Below, one piece after another: positions 37,956-46,110 of a DNA stretch of 64,000 bases. Location of the stretch: positions 124,001-188,000 of the forward strand of contig CAWUIB010000006.1 in NCBI GenBank assembly GCA_963922335.1. Reading direction: 5' to 3'. Each line of letters begins with the position of its first letter. Positions within the stretch are counted from its first letter, which is position 1. The position numbers and the translations under genes are program-made. The DNA comes from CALBPI01 sp963922335. Its GTDB lineage: Bacteria; Pseudomonadota; Gammaproteobacteria; Steroidobacterales; Woeseiaceae. Under the pieces are notes generated by a model. It was not told the DNA's origin, did not search any database, and saw nothing but the letters and a program-made list of their open reading frames with translations.

Positions 37956-40900
37956 GTGGGGGCTGACGGAGCAATCAAGACGCCAACGGCTGCCGTGCGC
38001 GTCGCTATCATTACGATGGACACGCACCTCGCTACTGCGACACAGCTCGCGGCGGCGGATCTCGCCCGCGAGTGTCCCGGGCTGCAGCTCACGATGCACG
38101 CTGCATCGGAATGGTCTGCGAGCGAGAGCAAACTCAAGCACTGTCTCGAGGATATCGGGCGTGCCGATATCCTGCTGGTCACGATGCTGTTTATGGAGTC
38201 GCATTTCGAGCCAGTGCTCGATGCGATCGCTGCCCGACGCGGTGATGCAGACGCTGTTATCTGTGCAATGTCTGCTGCTGAGGTCACCCGTCTTACCAAG
38301 CTCGGCGATTTCGATATGTCGAAACCGGCGAGCGGGCCCATGGCGCTGCTGAAGAAGCTCAAACCGAAACCATCCGCCAACAAGAACTCCGGTCAGACAC
38401 AAATGAAGATGCTGCGGCGACTGCCAAAGCTCTTGAAATATGTCCCCGGCACGGCTCAGGACGTTCGCGCCTATTTTCTGACTTTGCAATATTGGCTCAG
38501 TGGTTCTCGAGACAATATGGCGAACCTCGTGCGTTACCTCGTTGGTCGCTATGCCAAAGACCAGAGAGCGACACTCGCGCAGGCGCTGTTGCCGGCTGAA
38601 CCGCCGGTGGAATATCCGGAAGTGGGTGTCTATCACCCTCGCATGCAGCCGCGCATCGCGAGCGACACAAAGACGCTGCCGGTGCCAGACGGTGCCACTG
38701 GGCAAGTCGGTGTGCTGATGCTTCGCTCTTACCTTCTCGGTGCGAACGCCGGGCATTACGACGGTGTACTCGCCGCGCTCGAGTCACGGGGATTGGCGGT
38801 AGTGCCCGTGTTCGCCAGCGGACTGGATGCCCGGCCTGCGATCGAGCAGTTTCTCAAGCACGATGGCAAACCAGCGGTAGATGCGATTGTGTCACTGACT
38901 GGATTCTCTTTGGTGGGTGGCCCTGCATACAACGATGCCGCCGCAGCCGAGGCAGTGCTCAAAGAACTTGACGTTCCTTACATCGCCGCCCATCCGGTCG
39001 AGTTCCAGACGCTGGAAGAGTGGGGTGGTTCGGAGCGTGGGCTGAGTCCTGTTGAAAGCACGATCATGGTGGCGATTCCCGAGCTGGACGGGGCGATCAG
39101 TCCTATGGTGTTCGGCGGTCGAGCGGGTGCGCCCGGTGTTACCTGCAGCGGTTGTCATCACGGTTGCACGTTCTCGACCGACGACAATCCGCAGGATATG
39201 CACAGCTGCCCGGAGCGGGCGCACGCACTTGCTGAACGTGTCGCCAAACAAATCTCTCTGGCGCAGACGCCCGTCGCCGATCGCAAGGTGGCCACGGTCG
39301 TATTCAATTTCCCGCCAAACGCTGGCAATACGGGTACTGCCGCTTTCCTCGATGTGTTTGGCAGTCTCCACAACACGCTCTTGGCGATGCGCGAGGAAGG
39401 CTATTGTGTTGAGGGGTTGCCCGACACGGCCGATGCGTTGCGGGAACACTTGCTAACGGGCAATGCGGAAACGTATGGCGCCGATGCGAATGTCCACACA
39501 CTAATCGATGTGGACGATCATGTATCGCGAGAGCCTTGGCTTTCCGAGATCGAGTCGCAGTGGGGTGCCGCACCCGGCAAGCAGCTCGTGAACGGCCGCT
39601 CGTTGATGGTGCTCGGTCAGCAATACGGCAACGTGCTCGTCGCCGTGCAGCCATCGTTTGGCTATGAAGGCGATCCCATGCGCTTGCTGTTTGAGCAGGG
39701 TTTGGCACCGACCCATGCGTTTTCAGCTTTCTACCGATACTTGCGTGAAGACTACGCTGCGCACGCGGTCCTGCATTTTGGGACTCACGGTGCGCTCGAG
39801 TTCATGCCGGGCAAGCAAACCGGTATGTCCGGCAGCTGTTGGCCAGAGCGGCTTATCGGCGCGCTACCGAATTTCTATCTGTACGCGGCCAACAATCCAT
39901 CCGAAGGCGCTATCGCCAAGCGCCGATCCGCAGCGACGTTAATCAGCTATCTCACGCCACCGATTTCGGAGGCGGGTCTGTACAAAGGGCTCCAGGAGTT
40001 GTCCGATTCGCTGGATCGTTGGCGTCAACGTGACCCCGATGCGAGGCCTGACTCCGACTTGTTAGCTTTGATCCAGGCTCAGGCGCAAGAGCTGGAGCTG
40101 GCATCCGCCACGCCGGAATGGACGCTCGACGACGCGGACGAAGAAGTGAATGCGTTGCAACAAAGGCTTCATGAGTACGAGACCGCGCTGATTCCGCACG
40201 GCCTGCATGTGGTGGGTCGACCGCCCAGTACGACAGAGCGAGTCGATCTTCTCTCGTGTATGGCAGATGCATCGCATGGAGTTCGTCCTGCTAAAGCCGC
40301 GCTCGAGGGCATCGCCACGAAGTCGCTGACGCCGGCAAAGGCGGCGCAGTTGGCGGGACTCCCGCCTGGGGTCGATGGTGTCGACCTGATGAAGTCACTT
40401 CAGGCATCGAACGATTTGCTCGGTGAAGACGCCGAGACGCCTGGGTTGCTGCGCGCGCTCGACGGCCACTACATCGCGCCATCACCGGGCGGCGATGTAC
40501 TGCGCACGCCGGCTGTGTTGCCGACCGGGCGCAACCTGCACGGTTTTGACCCGTTTCGAATTCCGAGTGCGTATGCGGTCAAGGATGGTGCAAAGCAGGC
40601 ACAGCGTCTGCTCGACTGTCATTTGGCGGAAGGCAATGGCCTGCCGGAGTCGATTGCCATTGTCCTGTGGGGCACGGATAACCTTAAGAGTGAGGGAGGT
40701 CCGATCAGCCAGGCGCTTGCGCTGCTCGGGGCGGAGCCGAGGTTCGATAGCTATGGGCGCATTGCAGGGGCACAGCTGATCGATCTGGAATCGCTCGGTC
40801 GCCCGCGGATCGATGTCGTGATGACACTGTCGGGAATCTTCCGCGATTTGATGCCCTTGCAGATCAAGATGCTCGCAGAGGCCGCCTATCTTGCCGCGTC

Positions 40901-41723
40901 TGCCGATGAGCCGATCGATAGCAATTTCGTGCGCAAACACGCACTTACCTATCAGGCAGAGCACGGCTGCACTCTCGAGGTCGCGGCGCTTCGGGTCTAT
41001 GGCAACGAAGAGGGCGCGTACGGCTCCAACGTCAACTATCTCGTCGAGAGTGGTCGTTGGGATGACGAAGATGAATTGGCGGATGTGTACTCGAAGCGCA
41101 AAGGTTTTGCGTATGGCTGCGATGGTCGACCGCAGGCGCAGCAAGCGCTGTTGAACAGTGCGCTCGCAGATGTCGACCTTGCATACCAGAATCTCGATTC
41201 GGTCGAGCTCGGCATCACCACGGTGGACAACTACTTCGATACGCTCGGCGGCATCACTGGGGCGGTCAAGCGTGCTCGCTCAGGCGCGGCACCGCCGGTC
41301 TACATCGGCGACCAAACGCATGGTGAGGGCACGGTGCGCACGCTCTCCGATCAGGTGGCATTGGAAACACGAACTCGCATGCTCAATCCCAAGTGGCATG
41401 AGGGCATGCTGGAGCACGGTTACGAAGGCGTCCGCCAAATCGAAGTTCACATGACCAACACCATGGGGTGGTCAGCGACGACCGGACAGGTGCAACCCTG
41501 GGTCTATCAAAAACTCACGGAGACTTTCCTGCTCGACGAGCAAATGCGGCGTCGCATAGCGGAGCTGAATCCGACCGCATCAAGCAGGTTCGCGAACCGT
41601 TTGCTTGAAGCTTCCGATCGGAATTACTGGCAGCCGGATGACGACACGCTAGCGGCGCTGGAGCAGGCGAGCGAGGAGCTCGAAGACCGCGTCGAGGGCG
41701 TTATTCCCAACGCGGCCTCTTAG
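37956..41723 (+). CDS. bchH: Magnesium chelatase subunit H (BchH)
   Basis: A 1255-residue protein of full BchH/ChlH length. Family blocks are clear: MLFMESHFEPVLDAI near 90, ESTIMVAIPELDGA near 368, VVFNFPPNAGNTGTAAFLDVF, FGYEGDPMRLLFEQGLAPTHAFSAFYRYLRED-type block near 567, HFGTHGALEFMPGKQTGMSG and LYAANNPSEGAIAKRRSAAT, and MLNPKWHEGMLEHGYEGVRQIE near the end. These separate it from cobaltochelatase CobN. Cys397, 400, 404 and 418 form a CX2CX3CX13C cluster, like the Fe-S motif described for Rhodobacter BchH. BchH binds protoporphyrin IX for Mg insertion with BchI and BchD, neither present here. Start GTG 37956 is tentative. Surrounding genes are unrelated to photosynthesis. Confidence 0.93.
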   Translation: MGADGAIKTPTAAVRVAIITMDTHLATATQLAAADLARECPGLQLTMHAASEWSASESKLKHCLEDIGRADILLVTMLFMESHFEPVLDAIAARRGDADAVICAMSAAEVTRLTKLGDFDMSKPASGPMALLKKLKPKPSANKNSGQTQMKMLRRLPKLLKYVPGTAQDVRAYFLTLQYWLSGSRDNMANLVRYLVGRYAKDQRATLAQALLPAEPPVEYPEVGVYHPRMQPRIASDTKTLPVPDGATGQVGVLMLRSYLLGANAGHYDGVLAALESRGLAVVPVFASGLDARPAIEQFLKHDGKPAVDAIVSLTGFSLVGGPAYNDAAAAEAVLKELDVPYIAAHPVEFQTLEEWGGSERGLSPVESTIMVAIPELDGAISPMVFGGRAGAPGVTCSGCHHGCTFSTDDNPQDMHSCPERAHALAERVAKQISLAQTPVADRKVATVVFNFPPNAGNTGTAAFLDVFGSLHNTLLAMREEGYCVEGLPDTADALREHLLTGNAETYGADANVHTLIDVDDHVSREPWLSEIESQWGAAPGKQLVNGRSLMVLGQQYGNVLVAVQPSFGYEGDPMRLLFEQGLAPTHAFSAFYRYLREDYAAHAVLHFGTHGALEFMPGKQTGMSGSCWPERLIGALPNFYLYAANNPSEGAIAKRRSAATLISYLTPPISEAGLYKGLQELSDSLDRWRQRDPDARPDSDLLALIQAQAQELELASATPEWTLDDADEEVNALQQRLHEYETALIPHGLHVVGRPPSTTERVDLLSCMADASHGVRPAKAALEGIATKSLTPAKAAQLAGLPPGVDGVDLMKSLQASNDLLGEDAETPGLLRALDGHYIAPSPGGDVLRTPAVLPTGRNLHGFDPFRIPSAYAVKDGAKQAQRLLDCHLAEGNGLPESIAIVLWGTDNLKSEGGPISQALALLGAEPRFDSYGRIAGAQLIDLESLGRPRIDVVMTLSGIFRDLMPLQIKMLAEAAYLAASADEPIDSNFVRKHALTYQAEHGCTLEVAALRVYGNEEGAYGSNVNYLVESGRWDDEDELADVYSKRKGFAYGCDGRPQAQQALLNSALADVDLAYQNLDSVELGITTVDNYFDTLGGITGAVKRARSGAAPPVYIGDQTHGEGTVRTLSDQVALETRTRMLNPKWHEGMLEHGYEGVRQIEVHMTNTMGWSATTGQVQPWVYQKLTETFLLDEQMRRRIAELNPTASSRFANRLLEASDRNYWQPDDDTLAALEQASEELEDRVEGVIPNAAS

Positions 41724-42229
41724 GTCACCGCCAGCCATTCCGGATCGACATCAGTGCCTTTGGCAACTGCGCGGATGACCGCCGCGATGGTGGCGACCGC
41801 ACCCCATGTCAGTCCGATAATGACGCCGAAATCCAATATGCCGCGCCAAGGTTGTGGGAAGGCACGATAAAGCATCACGATTGCGACGATGCCGAGCGTC
41901 AACAAGACGGCAGAGACAACCCGCCTTCTCGGCGCATGGAAGAAACCCATTAAGGCCAACGGTGCGAAAACGGTTCCACGCAGTGTGGGGTTGCGTTGCA
42001 ACGCAACGGCACGAGCGGCAAACCGCGGTGAGAAGCTTTGCTGAAAGCCTCGGTAGCCCTCGACCCACGCCATTATCACAGTATTCGCGATCAACAGTGC
42101 GTAGTGCGTGAGTGACCACGAATAATCGAGGCTATCCAGCGCAATTCCCCACATGCGTTGGATACCAACGGCGAGCAAGGCCGTGAAACCCAGCGTGCCC
42201 CACCAAAGCGCGACATTGCCGAGTTTCAT
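41720..42229 (-). CDS. Inner membrane protein, unknown
   Basis: A 169-residue protein with about four hydrophobic helices (roughly 8-25, 42-58, 105-121, 131-157) and a central polar segment reading VEGYRGFQQSFSPRFAARA, which looks like a conserved family core. No function is recognised. It faces bchH tail to tail with a 4-bp stop overlap and is followed on its own strand by nothing for bchH length; azurin is upstream by 43 bp on the same strand, so the two may be co-transcribed. Confidence 0.7.
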   Translation of the reverse strand: MKLGNVALWWGTLGFTALLAVGIQRMWGIALDSLDYSWSLTHYALLIANTVIMAWVEGYRGFQQSFSPRFAARAVALQRNPTLRGTVFAPLALMGFFHAPRRRVVSAVLLTLGIVAIVMLYRAFPQPWRGILDFGVIIGLTWGAVATIAAVIRAVAKGTDVDPEWLAVT

Positions 42230-42272
42230 GGCCGCTTGCCCATCCTGGATCTGAGTACGGTTCAGTACCGGA

Positions 42273-42713
42273 TCAGGAGATCGTGAAGGTACCGTTCATC
42301 AAGCCGGTGTGGCCTGGGAACGAGCAGTAAAACGTATAGCTTTCGCTTGCATCCAGATCCGACAGGCTGAAGGTAACGCTGGTTTCTTCACCGCCGCCAA
42401 TGATCTTCGTGTATACGAGTACCCGTGCGTCGTCAGCCGGCAGGTAGTTTGCGTCGAGACCTGCGGCCATACCCGCGGCAGCCACGGCTTCGTACTCGGC
42501 AGTCTTCGACAGTACCCAGTTATGGCCCATAGCAGCGGCCGGAAGGCTGCCGGTGTGCTTCAGGTTGATAGTTACGGTGTCGCAACTCGCTTCAACAGCG
42601 ATGCTGCTTTCACTGAAAGCCAGTGAATCGCCAACTTCCACGTTCACCTCGCAGGCGGCGTTCGCCATGCTCGCAGCGAGCATTAGGCCCAGGCCAACAA
42701 TCAGTCGTTTCAT
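42273..42713 (-). CDS. Azurin (periplasmic blue copper protein)
   Basis: A 146-residue precursor with a signal peptide cut after SMANA (residue 19). The cupredoxin copper ligands are His64 (MGHNWV), Cys130 (FYCSFPGH), His135 and Met139 (GLMNG), and Cys21-Cys44 would form the azurin disulfide. It carries electrons in the periplasm. ATG 42713 has GGAG 6 nt upstream. A Fur-box-like site lies 38 bp before the start, overlapping plausible divergent promoters. A second azurin is 3.4 kb away. Confidence 0.93.
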   Translation of the reverse strand: MKRLIVGLGLMLAASMANAACEVNVEVGDSLAFSESSIAVEASCDTVTINLKHTGSLPAAAMGHNWVLSKTAEYEAVAAAGMAAGLDANYLPADDARVLVYTKIIGGGEETSVTFSLSDLDASESYTFYCSFPGHTGLMNGTFTIS

Positions 42714-42743
42714 CTCGATCTCCAAAGAACGGGTTATTCGTTA

Positions 42744-42778
42744 TTGCAAATGATAATGATTCTCATTCATAATACCAA
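42744..42778. promoter_or_regulatory. Overlapping divergent promoters for azurin and the + strand genes
   Basis: On the + strand TTGCAA (42744-42749), 18 bp, CATAAT (42768-42773). On the minus strand TTGGTA (42778-42773), 17 bp, TATCAT (42755-42750). Both are fair sigma70-like pairs and share the same 35 bp, with the Fur-box-like palindrome in the spacer of each. Confidence 0.45.
42751..42765. promoter_or_regulatory. Fur-box-like operator
   Basis: TGATAATGATTCTCA matches the 7-1-7 Fur consensus (TGATAAT-N-ATTATCA) at 13 of 14 defined positions. It sits in the spacer of both divergent promoters, where repressor binding would block RNA polymerase. Confidence 0.6.
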
Positions 42779-42830
42779 TGAAGGCCATAAAGATGAAAAC
42801 CACACTCCGATTATCTCATAAGGAAATACG

Positions 42831-42929
42831 GTGCTTAAGGTGAGTTTGCGATACTTATTCGCGTTGATGCTGTTGCTTGGAATTTATGCTGCGAGCTGGG
42901 TCTGGTGGTTACAAGTCAGCAGTGTCTAG
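42831..42929 (+). CDS. Candidate 32-aa single-pass membrane protein
   Basis: GTG 42831 is preceded by TAAGGA (42819-42824) at 6 nt. The product has a short basic N-terminus (MLKVSLRY), one hydrophobic helix of about 20 residues and a Trp-rich end (WVWWLQ), which fits a small inner-membrane protein with N-in orientation. It lies 58 bp after the + strand -10 box at the Fur-like site. No known family is recognised. The combination of promoter, ribosome site and helix is the evidence; conservation is untested. Confidence 0.5.
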   Translation: MLKVSLRYLFALMLLLGIYAASWVWWLQVSSV

Positions 42930-43005
42930 TTGGCGTAACCGCAAAGCATTCGGATACCATTTTGCCAATGAATACGCCTCGCGTTCACGGGGTGCGGAGT
43001 TGTTG

Positions 43006-43587
43006 ATGGCTAACAGACCTGTGGTTGAATTCATGCAGCACCGGCGTTCGGTGCTTGCGGCGAACTTGCACGAGCCCGCGCCGGATGAGGCCGCACTCAA
43101 CACGATTCTGGGGATCGCGACTCGCGTGCCAGACCACGCGAAGCTGACTCCCTGGCGCATCAAAGTGCTACACAAGGAAGGGCAGCAGAAACTCGCGGAC
43201 ATCTATCGCGAGTCGTTCATGAAAGACAACCCCGATGCAAACGACGTAATGGTTGATGCTGCGCACGCGCGATTGACCCGTTCACCGTTGCTGCTCGCCG
43301 TGATCTCGCAGCCAAACATGGAGAAGGTCGAGCGTATTCCCTTGATCGAGCAACAGCTGTCGGCGGGTGCTGTATGCACGAATATTCTGATCGCTGCTGG
43401 AGCGCTTGGATTCGGTGCACAGTGGCTCACAGGTGGACCCGCGTATGACGCGCCTGTGCGGGCGGCCCTGGGTCTCTCCGAACACGACGCCATTGCCGGG
43501 TTTATGCACATTGGCACGCCGGTAGAGCCGCCAAAAGAACGACCGAGGCCAGATCTCACGGACATCGTTTCGATCTGGCCGGAATAG
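43006..43587 (+). CDS. Nitroreductase family protein (YdjA-like)
   Basis: A 193-residue FMN-binding nitroreductase-fold protein: FMQHRRSVLAANLHEPAPDEAALNTIL at the start, ATRVPDHAKLTPWRIKVL, EQQLSAGAVCTNILIAAGALGFGAQW and FMHIGTP near the end. This follows short YdjA-type members, which reduce quinones or nitro compounds with NAD(P)H; the true substrate is unknown. ATG 43006 has GGAG 8 nt upstream. It follows the small membrane ORF by 76 bp and may share its promoter. Confidence 0.85.
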   Translation: MANRPVVEFMQHRRSVLAANLHEPAPDEAALNTILGIATRVPDHAKLTPWRIKVLHKEGQQKLADIYRESFMKDNPDANDVMVDAAHARLTRSPLLLAVISQPNMEKVERIPLIEQQLSAGAVCTNILIAAGALGFGAQWLTGGPAYDAPVRAALGLSEHDAIAGFMHIGTPVEPPKERPRPDLTDIVSIWPE

Positions 43588-43639
43588 CCGTTCTCAATCC
43601 GTACTGGCCAACGTGTCAGCAAGGACTTAACGTAGCGAC

Positions 43640-44038
43640 ATGCGGGTGCGTTTTACAACGATTCTGATCCTCGCGAGCGTCTGCGTCAGCAGTCTCGTGC
43701 CACGTGGCTTCATGCCCGGGGACCTGACCCGTGGGCAGTTTCTGATCGTTTGTCCGGAGGGGCTCGGTGAGCTGTTTGCTACGGAGCATCTCGCCGGGCC
43801 ACATCATCACCAGCACACACATGGTCATGCCGCGGCCTCGGAGCCGGCATCCGGCGCGGCTGCTGACAATTGCGATTTTGCTGATGCGCTGACTCCGGTC
43901 ATGCACCTGGCTTCGGTGGCGACAGTCGTTGCGCTGCCGCGAACGGTATCGACAAGATTTAACCCCCCGCACGGACGTATCGATCCATGGCGTCTCGTTT
44001 GGACCGAACACGCTCGAGCCCCGCCCATCGCCGTCTGA
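43640..44038 (+). CDS. DUF2946-like His-rich periplasmic protein
   Basis: A 132-residue protein with an N-terminal signal/anchor helix (TTILILASVCVSSLV), then PRGFMP and FLIVCPEG, which resemble DUF2946 proteins that accompany metal-transport genes. A histidine cluster (HHHQHTHGH, about residues 60-68) suggests metal binding. The C-terminal half has a second weak hydrophobic patch. The next gene encodes a Met/His-rich outer-membrane protein and begins 73 bp downstream. Confidence 0.65.
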   Translation: MRVRFTTILILASVCVSSLVPRGFMPGDLTRGQFLIVCPEGLGELFATEHLAGPHHHQHTHGHAAASEPASGAAADNCDFADALTPVMHLASVATVVALPRTVSTRFNPPHGRIDPWRLVWTEHARAPPIAV

Positions 44039-44111
44039 TCTTCGTAAAGAACATTCAAATTTTGTGTGCGACCTGCCGTGTTGCGCACCAACGTTGATTC
44101 AGAGGTTTTCA

Positions 44112-45179
44112 ATGAACAAGACCAGACTGCTTTTGGCAGCGTCGCTGGCGGCTGCGCCGTTCGCGTACGCCGACCACGACCAAACTACGCGCGCCGATTC
44201 TCACGCACCGATTGGTGTTATGGGTGATCACACCCACGACAAAGGAGAATGGATGTTCTCTTATCGATTTATGTCGATGCCGATGGAGGGCAATCTCACC
44301 GGCAGCGATTCGATTTCACCGGATCAGATTGCGACCACTGTACCCAATCGGTTCTTCGGCAATCCGGGACAGCCGCCGACGCTGCGGGTCGTGCCGGTAG
44401 AGATGAACATGGATATGCATATGTTCGGTGTCATGTATGCGCCCACGGATCGCATTACTCTGATGGGCATGGTGAACTACATCCAGAAGGATATGGATCA
44501 CCTGACCTACCAGGGCGGTATGGGCACCAACGTGCTCGGCACGTTCACTACAGAGACCTCCGGCATCGGGGATACGACGGTGTCGGCTCTGATTGACCTT
44601 GTGGCTAATCCCGATCACAAGATCCACGGTATCGTCGGCCTCTCTTTGCCCACGGGGAGTATCGACGAAACCGACGACATCCTTACGCCAATGAATATGC
44701 GGCCAACGATACGCCTGCCGTATCCCATGCAGCTTGGTTCGGGCAGTTGGGACCCGATTCTCGGACTGAGCTATTCGGGTTTTGCCGAGCAGTTCAACTG
44801 GGGCACGCAATGGCGCAGTACGTTCCGAGTGGCTGACAACGATGAGGACTATCGTTTGGGAGACCTGCACCACTGGACGGGATGGGCGGGATACAGTTTT
44901 GCCGACTCCGTGAGCGTGGCTCTCCGGCTCGCATATTCCGACCAAGGCGCTATCTCCGGTCGAGACACACTTATTGCAGGTCCTGTGCAGACAGCCGACC
45001 CCGACCGATTTGGCGGGTCACGCTGGGACGCTGGGGTGAGTCTGAATATTGCTGGCCGGGGCGGTCTCGAGGGCTGGCGATTGGCGATTGAGTATCTCGT
45101 CCCGGTTGAGCAGGATCTGAACGGTCCGCAACTCGAAACACAGGAGATGCTGACCTTCGGGGTTCAAAAGAGTTGGTAG
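44112..45179 (+). CDS. Outer-membrane beta-barrel transporter-like protein
   Basis: A 355-residue protein with a cleavable signal peptide (ending AAPFAYA) and alternating amphipathic strands to a C-terminal aromatic residue (Trp), typical of an outer-membrane barrel. The layout (SGIGDTTVSALIDL, IHGIVGLSLPTGSIDE, LGSGSWDPILGLSYSG) recalls the transporter/phenol MetA-pathway barrel family. The first third is rich in Met and His (MSMPMEG, MNMDMHMFGVMY), which together with the neighbours suggests copper handling; that is inference. AGAGG lies 7 nt before ATG. The upstream extension of the frame to 43929 is not used. Confidence 0.72.
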   Translation: MNKTRLLLAASLAAAPFAYADHDQTTRADSHAPIGVMGDHTHDKGEWMFSYRFMSMPMEGNLTGSDSISPDQIATTVPNRFFGNPGQPPTLRVVPVEMNMDMHMFGVMYAPTDRITLMGMVNYIQKDMDHLTYQGGMGTNVLGTFTTETSGIGDTTVSALIDLVANPDHKIHGIVGLSLPTGSIDETDDILTPMNMRPTIRLPYPMQLGSGSWDPILGLSYSGFAEQFNWGTQWRSTFRVADNDEDYRLGDLHHWTGWAGYSFADSVSVALRLAYSDQGAISGRDTLIAGPVQTADPDRFGGSRWDAGVSLNIAGRGGLEGWRLAIEYLVPVEQDLNGPQLETQEMLTFGVQKSW

Positions 45180-45189
45180 CAGTATTCAG

Positions 45190-45214
45190 GACGGGCAACG
45201 CTGCGTTGCCCGTC
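45190..45214 (+). terminator. Hairpin terminator-like, after the outer-membrane gene
   Basis: A perfect inverted repeat GACGGGCAACGC / GCGTTGCCCGTC around one base, 11 bp after the stop. Only a short T-rich tail (TTGAT) follows, so it may be a weak intrinsic terminator or an mRNA-stabilising hairpin. Confidence 0.55.
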
Positions 45215-45249
45215 TTGATCCCGGCTCTCCGTGTTCTAGAATTACGCGC

Positions 45250-45936
45250 ATGAAAAAACGTGCACTGTTCATCGGCTCTATTGGGGTGCTCGCCGAGACA
45301 TCAGATATCCAACGTCGCGCCTACAACACGGCATTCACCGAGGCTGGCATTGACTGGCACTGGGATGAGGACACCTACCGGGAGTTACTAAAAGACGCTG
45401 GTGGGCAGAAGCGTCTCGCCAGCCTAAGTGGTGCCGCCGGAGGATTGCTTTCTGACTTTCAAATCAAGGATATCCATGCGCGAAAGACCGAGATCGCATG
45501 TGCTGAGGTTATACAGGGTGTAGATCTTCGCCCTGGTATCCCCGAAACCATAGAAGCAGCGCTCGGCGCTGGTGTGCTGGTCGGATTGGTCACGACGACG
45601 TTCCGAGCGAACATCGATGCGATCGTCAAAGGGTCCAACCCACCTTTGCCGATCCAGCGCTTTTCGGCCGTGTTGACCCGAATGGATTGTGATCATCCCA
45701 AACCGAGCGCTGAAATCTATGAAGTGGCAATGCAGCGGATTGGGGTGTCAGCTGAAGATGTTCTCGCGATCGAAGACAGCGCTGCCTCGGCGGCGGCGGC
45801 TCGATCCGCGGGTATCGAGACCTTGATTACGCCGGGCGCATTCACGCGTGAGCAGGATTTTGGTGCGGGAGCAGAGATTCTTGCGTCACTTGATCCGGCG
45901 CTGGTTGTTTCGCGGTTGGGTGTCGATACGCGCTAG
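45250..45936 (+). CDS. HAD-superfamily protein lacking the catalytic Asp motif
   Basis: A 228-residue CbbY/Gph-like HAD protein. Motif II (LVTTTFRANI), motif III Lys (DHPKPSAEIYEVA) and motif IV (VLAIEDSAASAAAARSAG) are intact. Motif I, expected to be DxDGTL after the first strand, reads ALFIGSIGVLAETSD, so both Asp residues, including the nucleophile, are gone. The rest is well preserved, so this looks like a family-level change and not decay. It may be a non-catalytic or altered-chemistry HAD protein. No promoter or ribosome site stands out. Confidence 0.8.
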   Translation: MKKRALFIGSIGVLAETSDIQRRAYNTAFTEAGIDWHWDEDTYRELLKDAGGQKRLASLSGAAGGLLSDFQIKDIHARKTEIACAEVIQGVDLRPGIPETIEAALGAGVLVGLVTTTFRANIDAIVKGSNPPLPIQRFSAVLTRMDCDHPKPSAEIYEVAMQRIGVSAEDVLAIEDSAASAAAARSAGIETLITPGAFTREQDFGAGAEILASLDPALVVSRLGVDTR

Positions 45937-46110
45937 ATTGCCGGGCGAATTTCGCGACATCCCTGCGTCAGCACCGTTTGTCGAGCCAATGACGAGTTTT
46001 TGTAATCGACTATCCCGTTGCAGAGAAGGGAGGCCCGCTTGAGATCAGGCGGCGCAGTTGCAATAATTTAGGGCATCTGTCGAACAAATGAACCTGAAGG
46101 ATATCTAGAC

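Noticed and set aside
37956..41723. Cobaltochelatase CobN
   Set aside because: The GTHGALEFMPGKQ and LYAANNPSEGAIAKRR blocks and the Cys cluster read as BchH, not CobN.
45250..45936. HAD gene as a pseudogene
   Set aside because: The frame is intact and motifs II-IV are well kept; only motif I is changed, which fits a subfamily difference better than decay.
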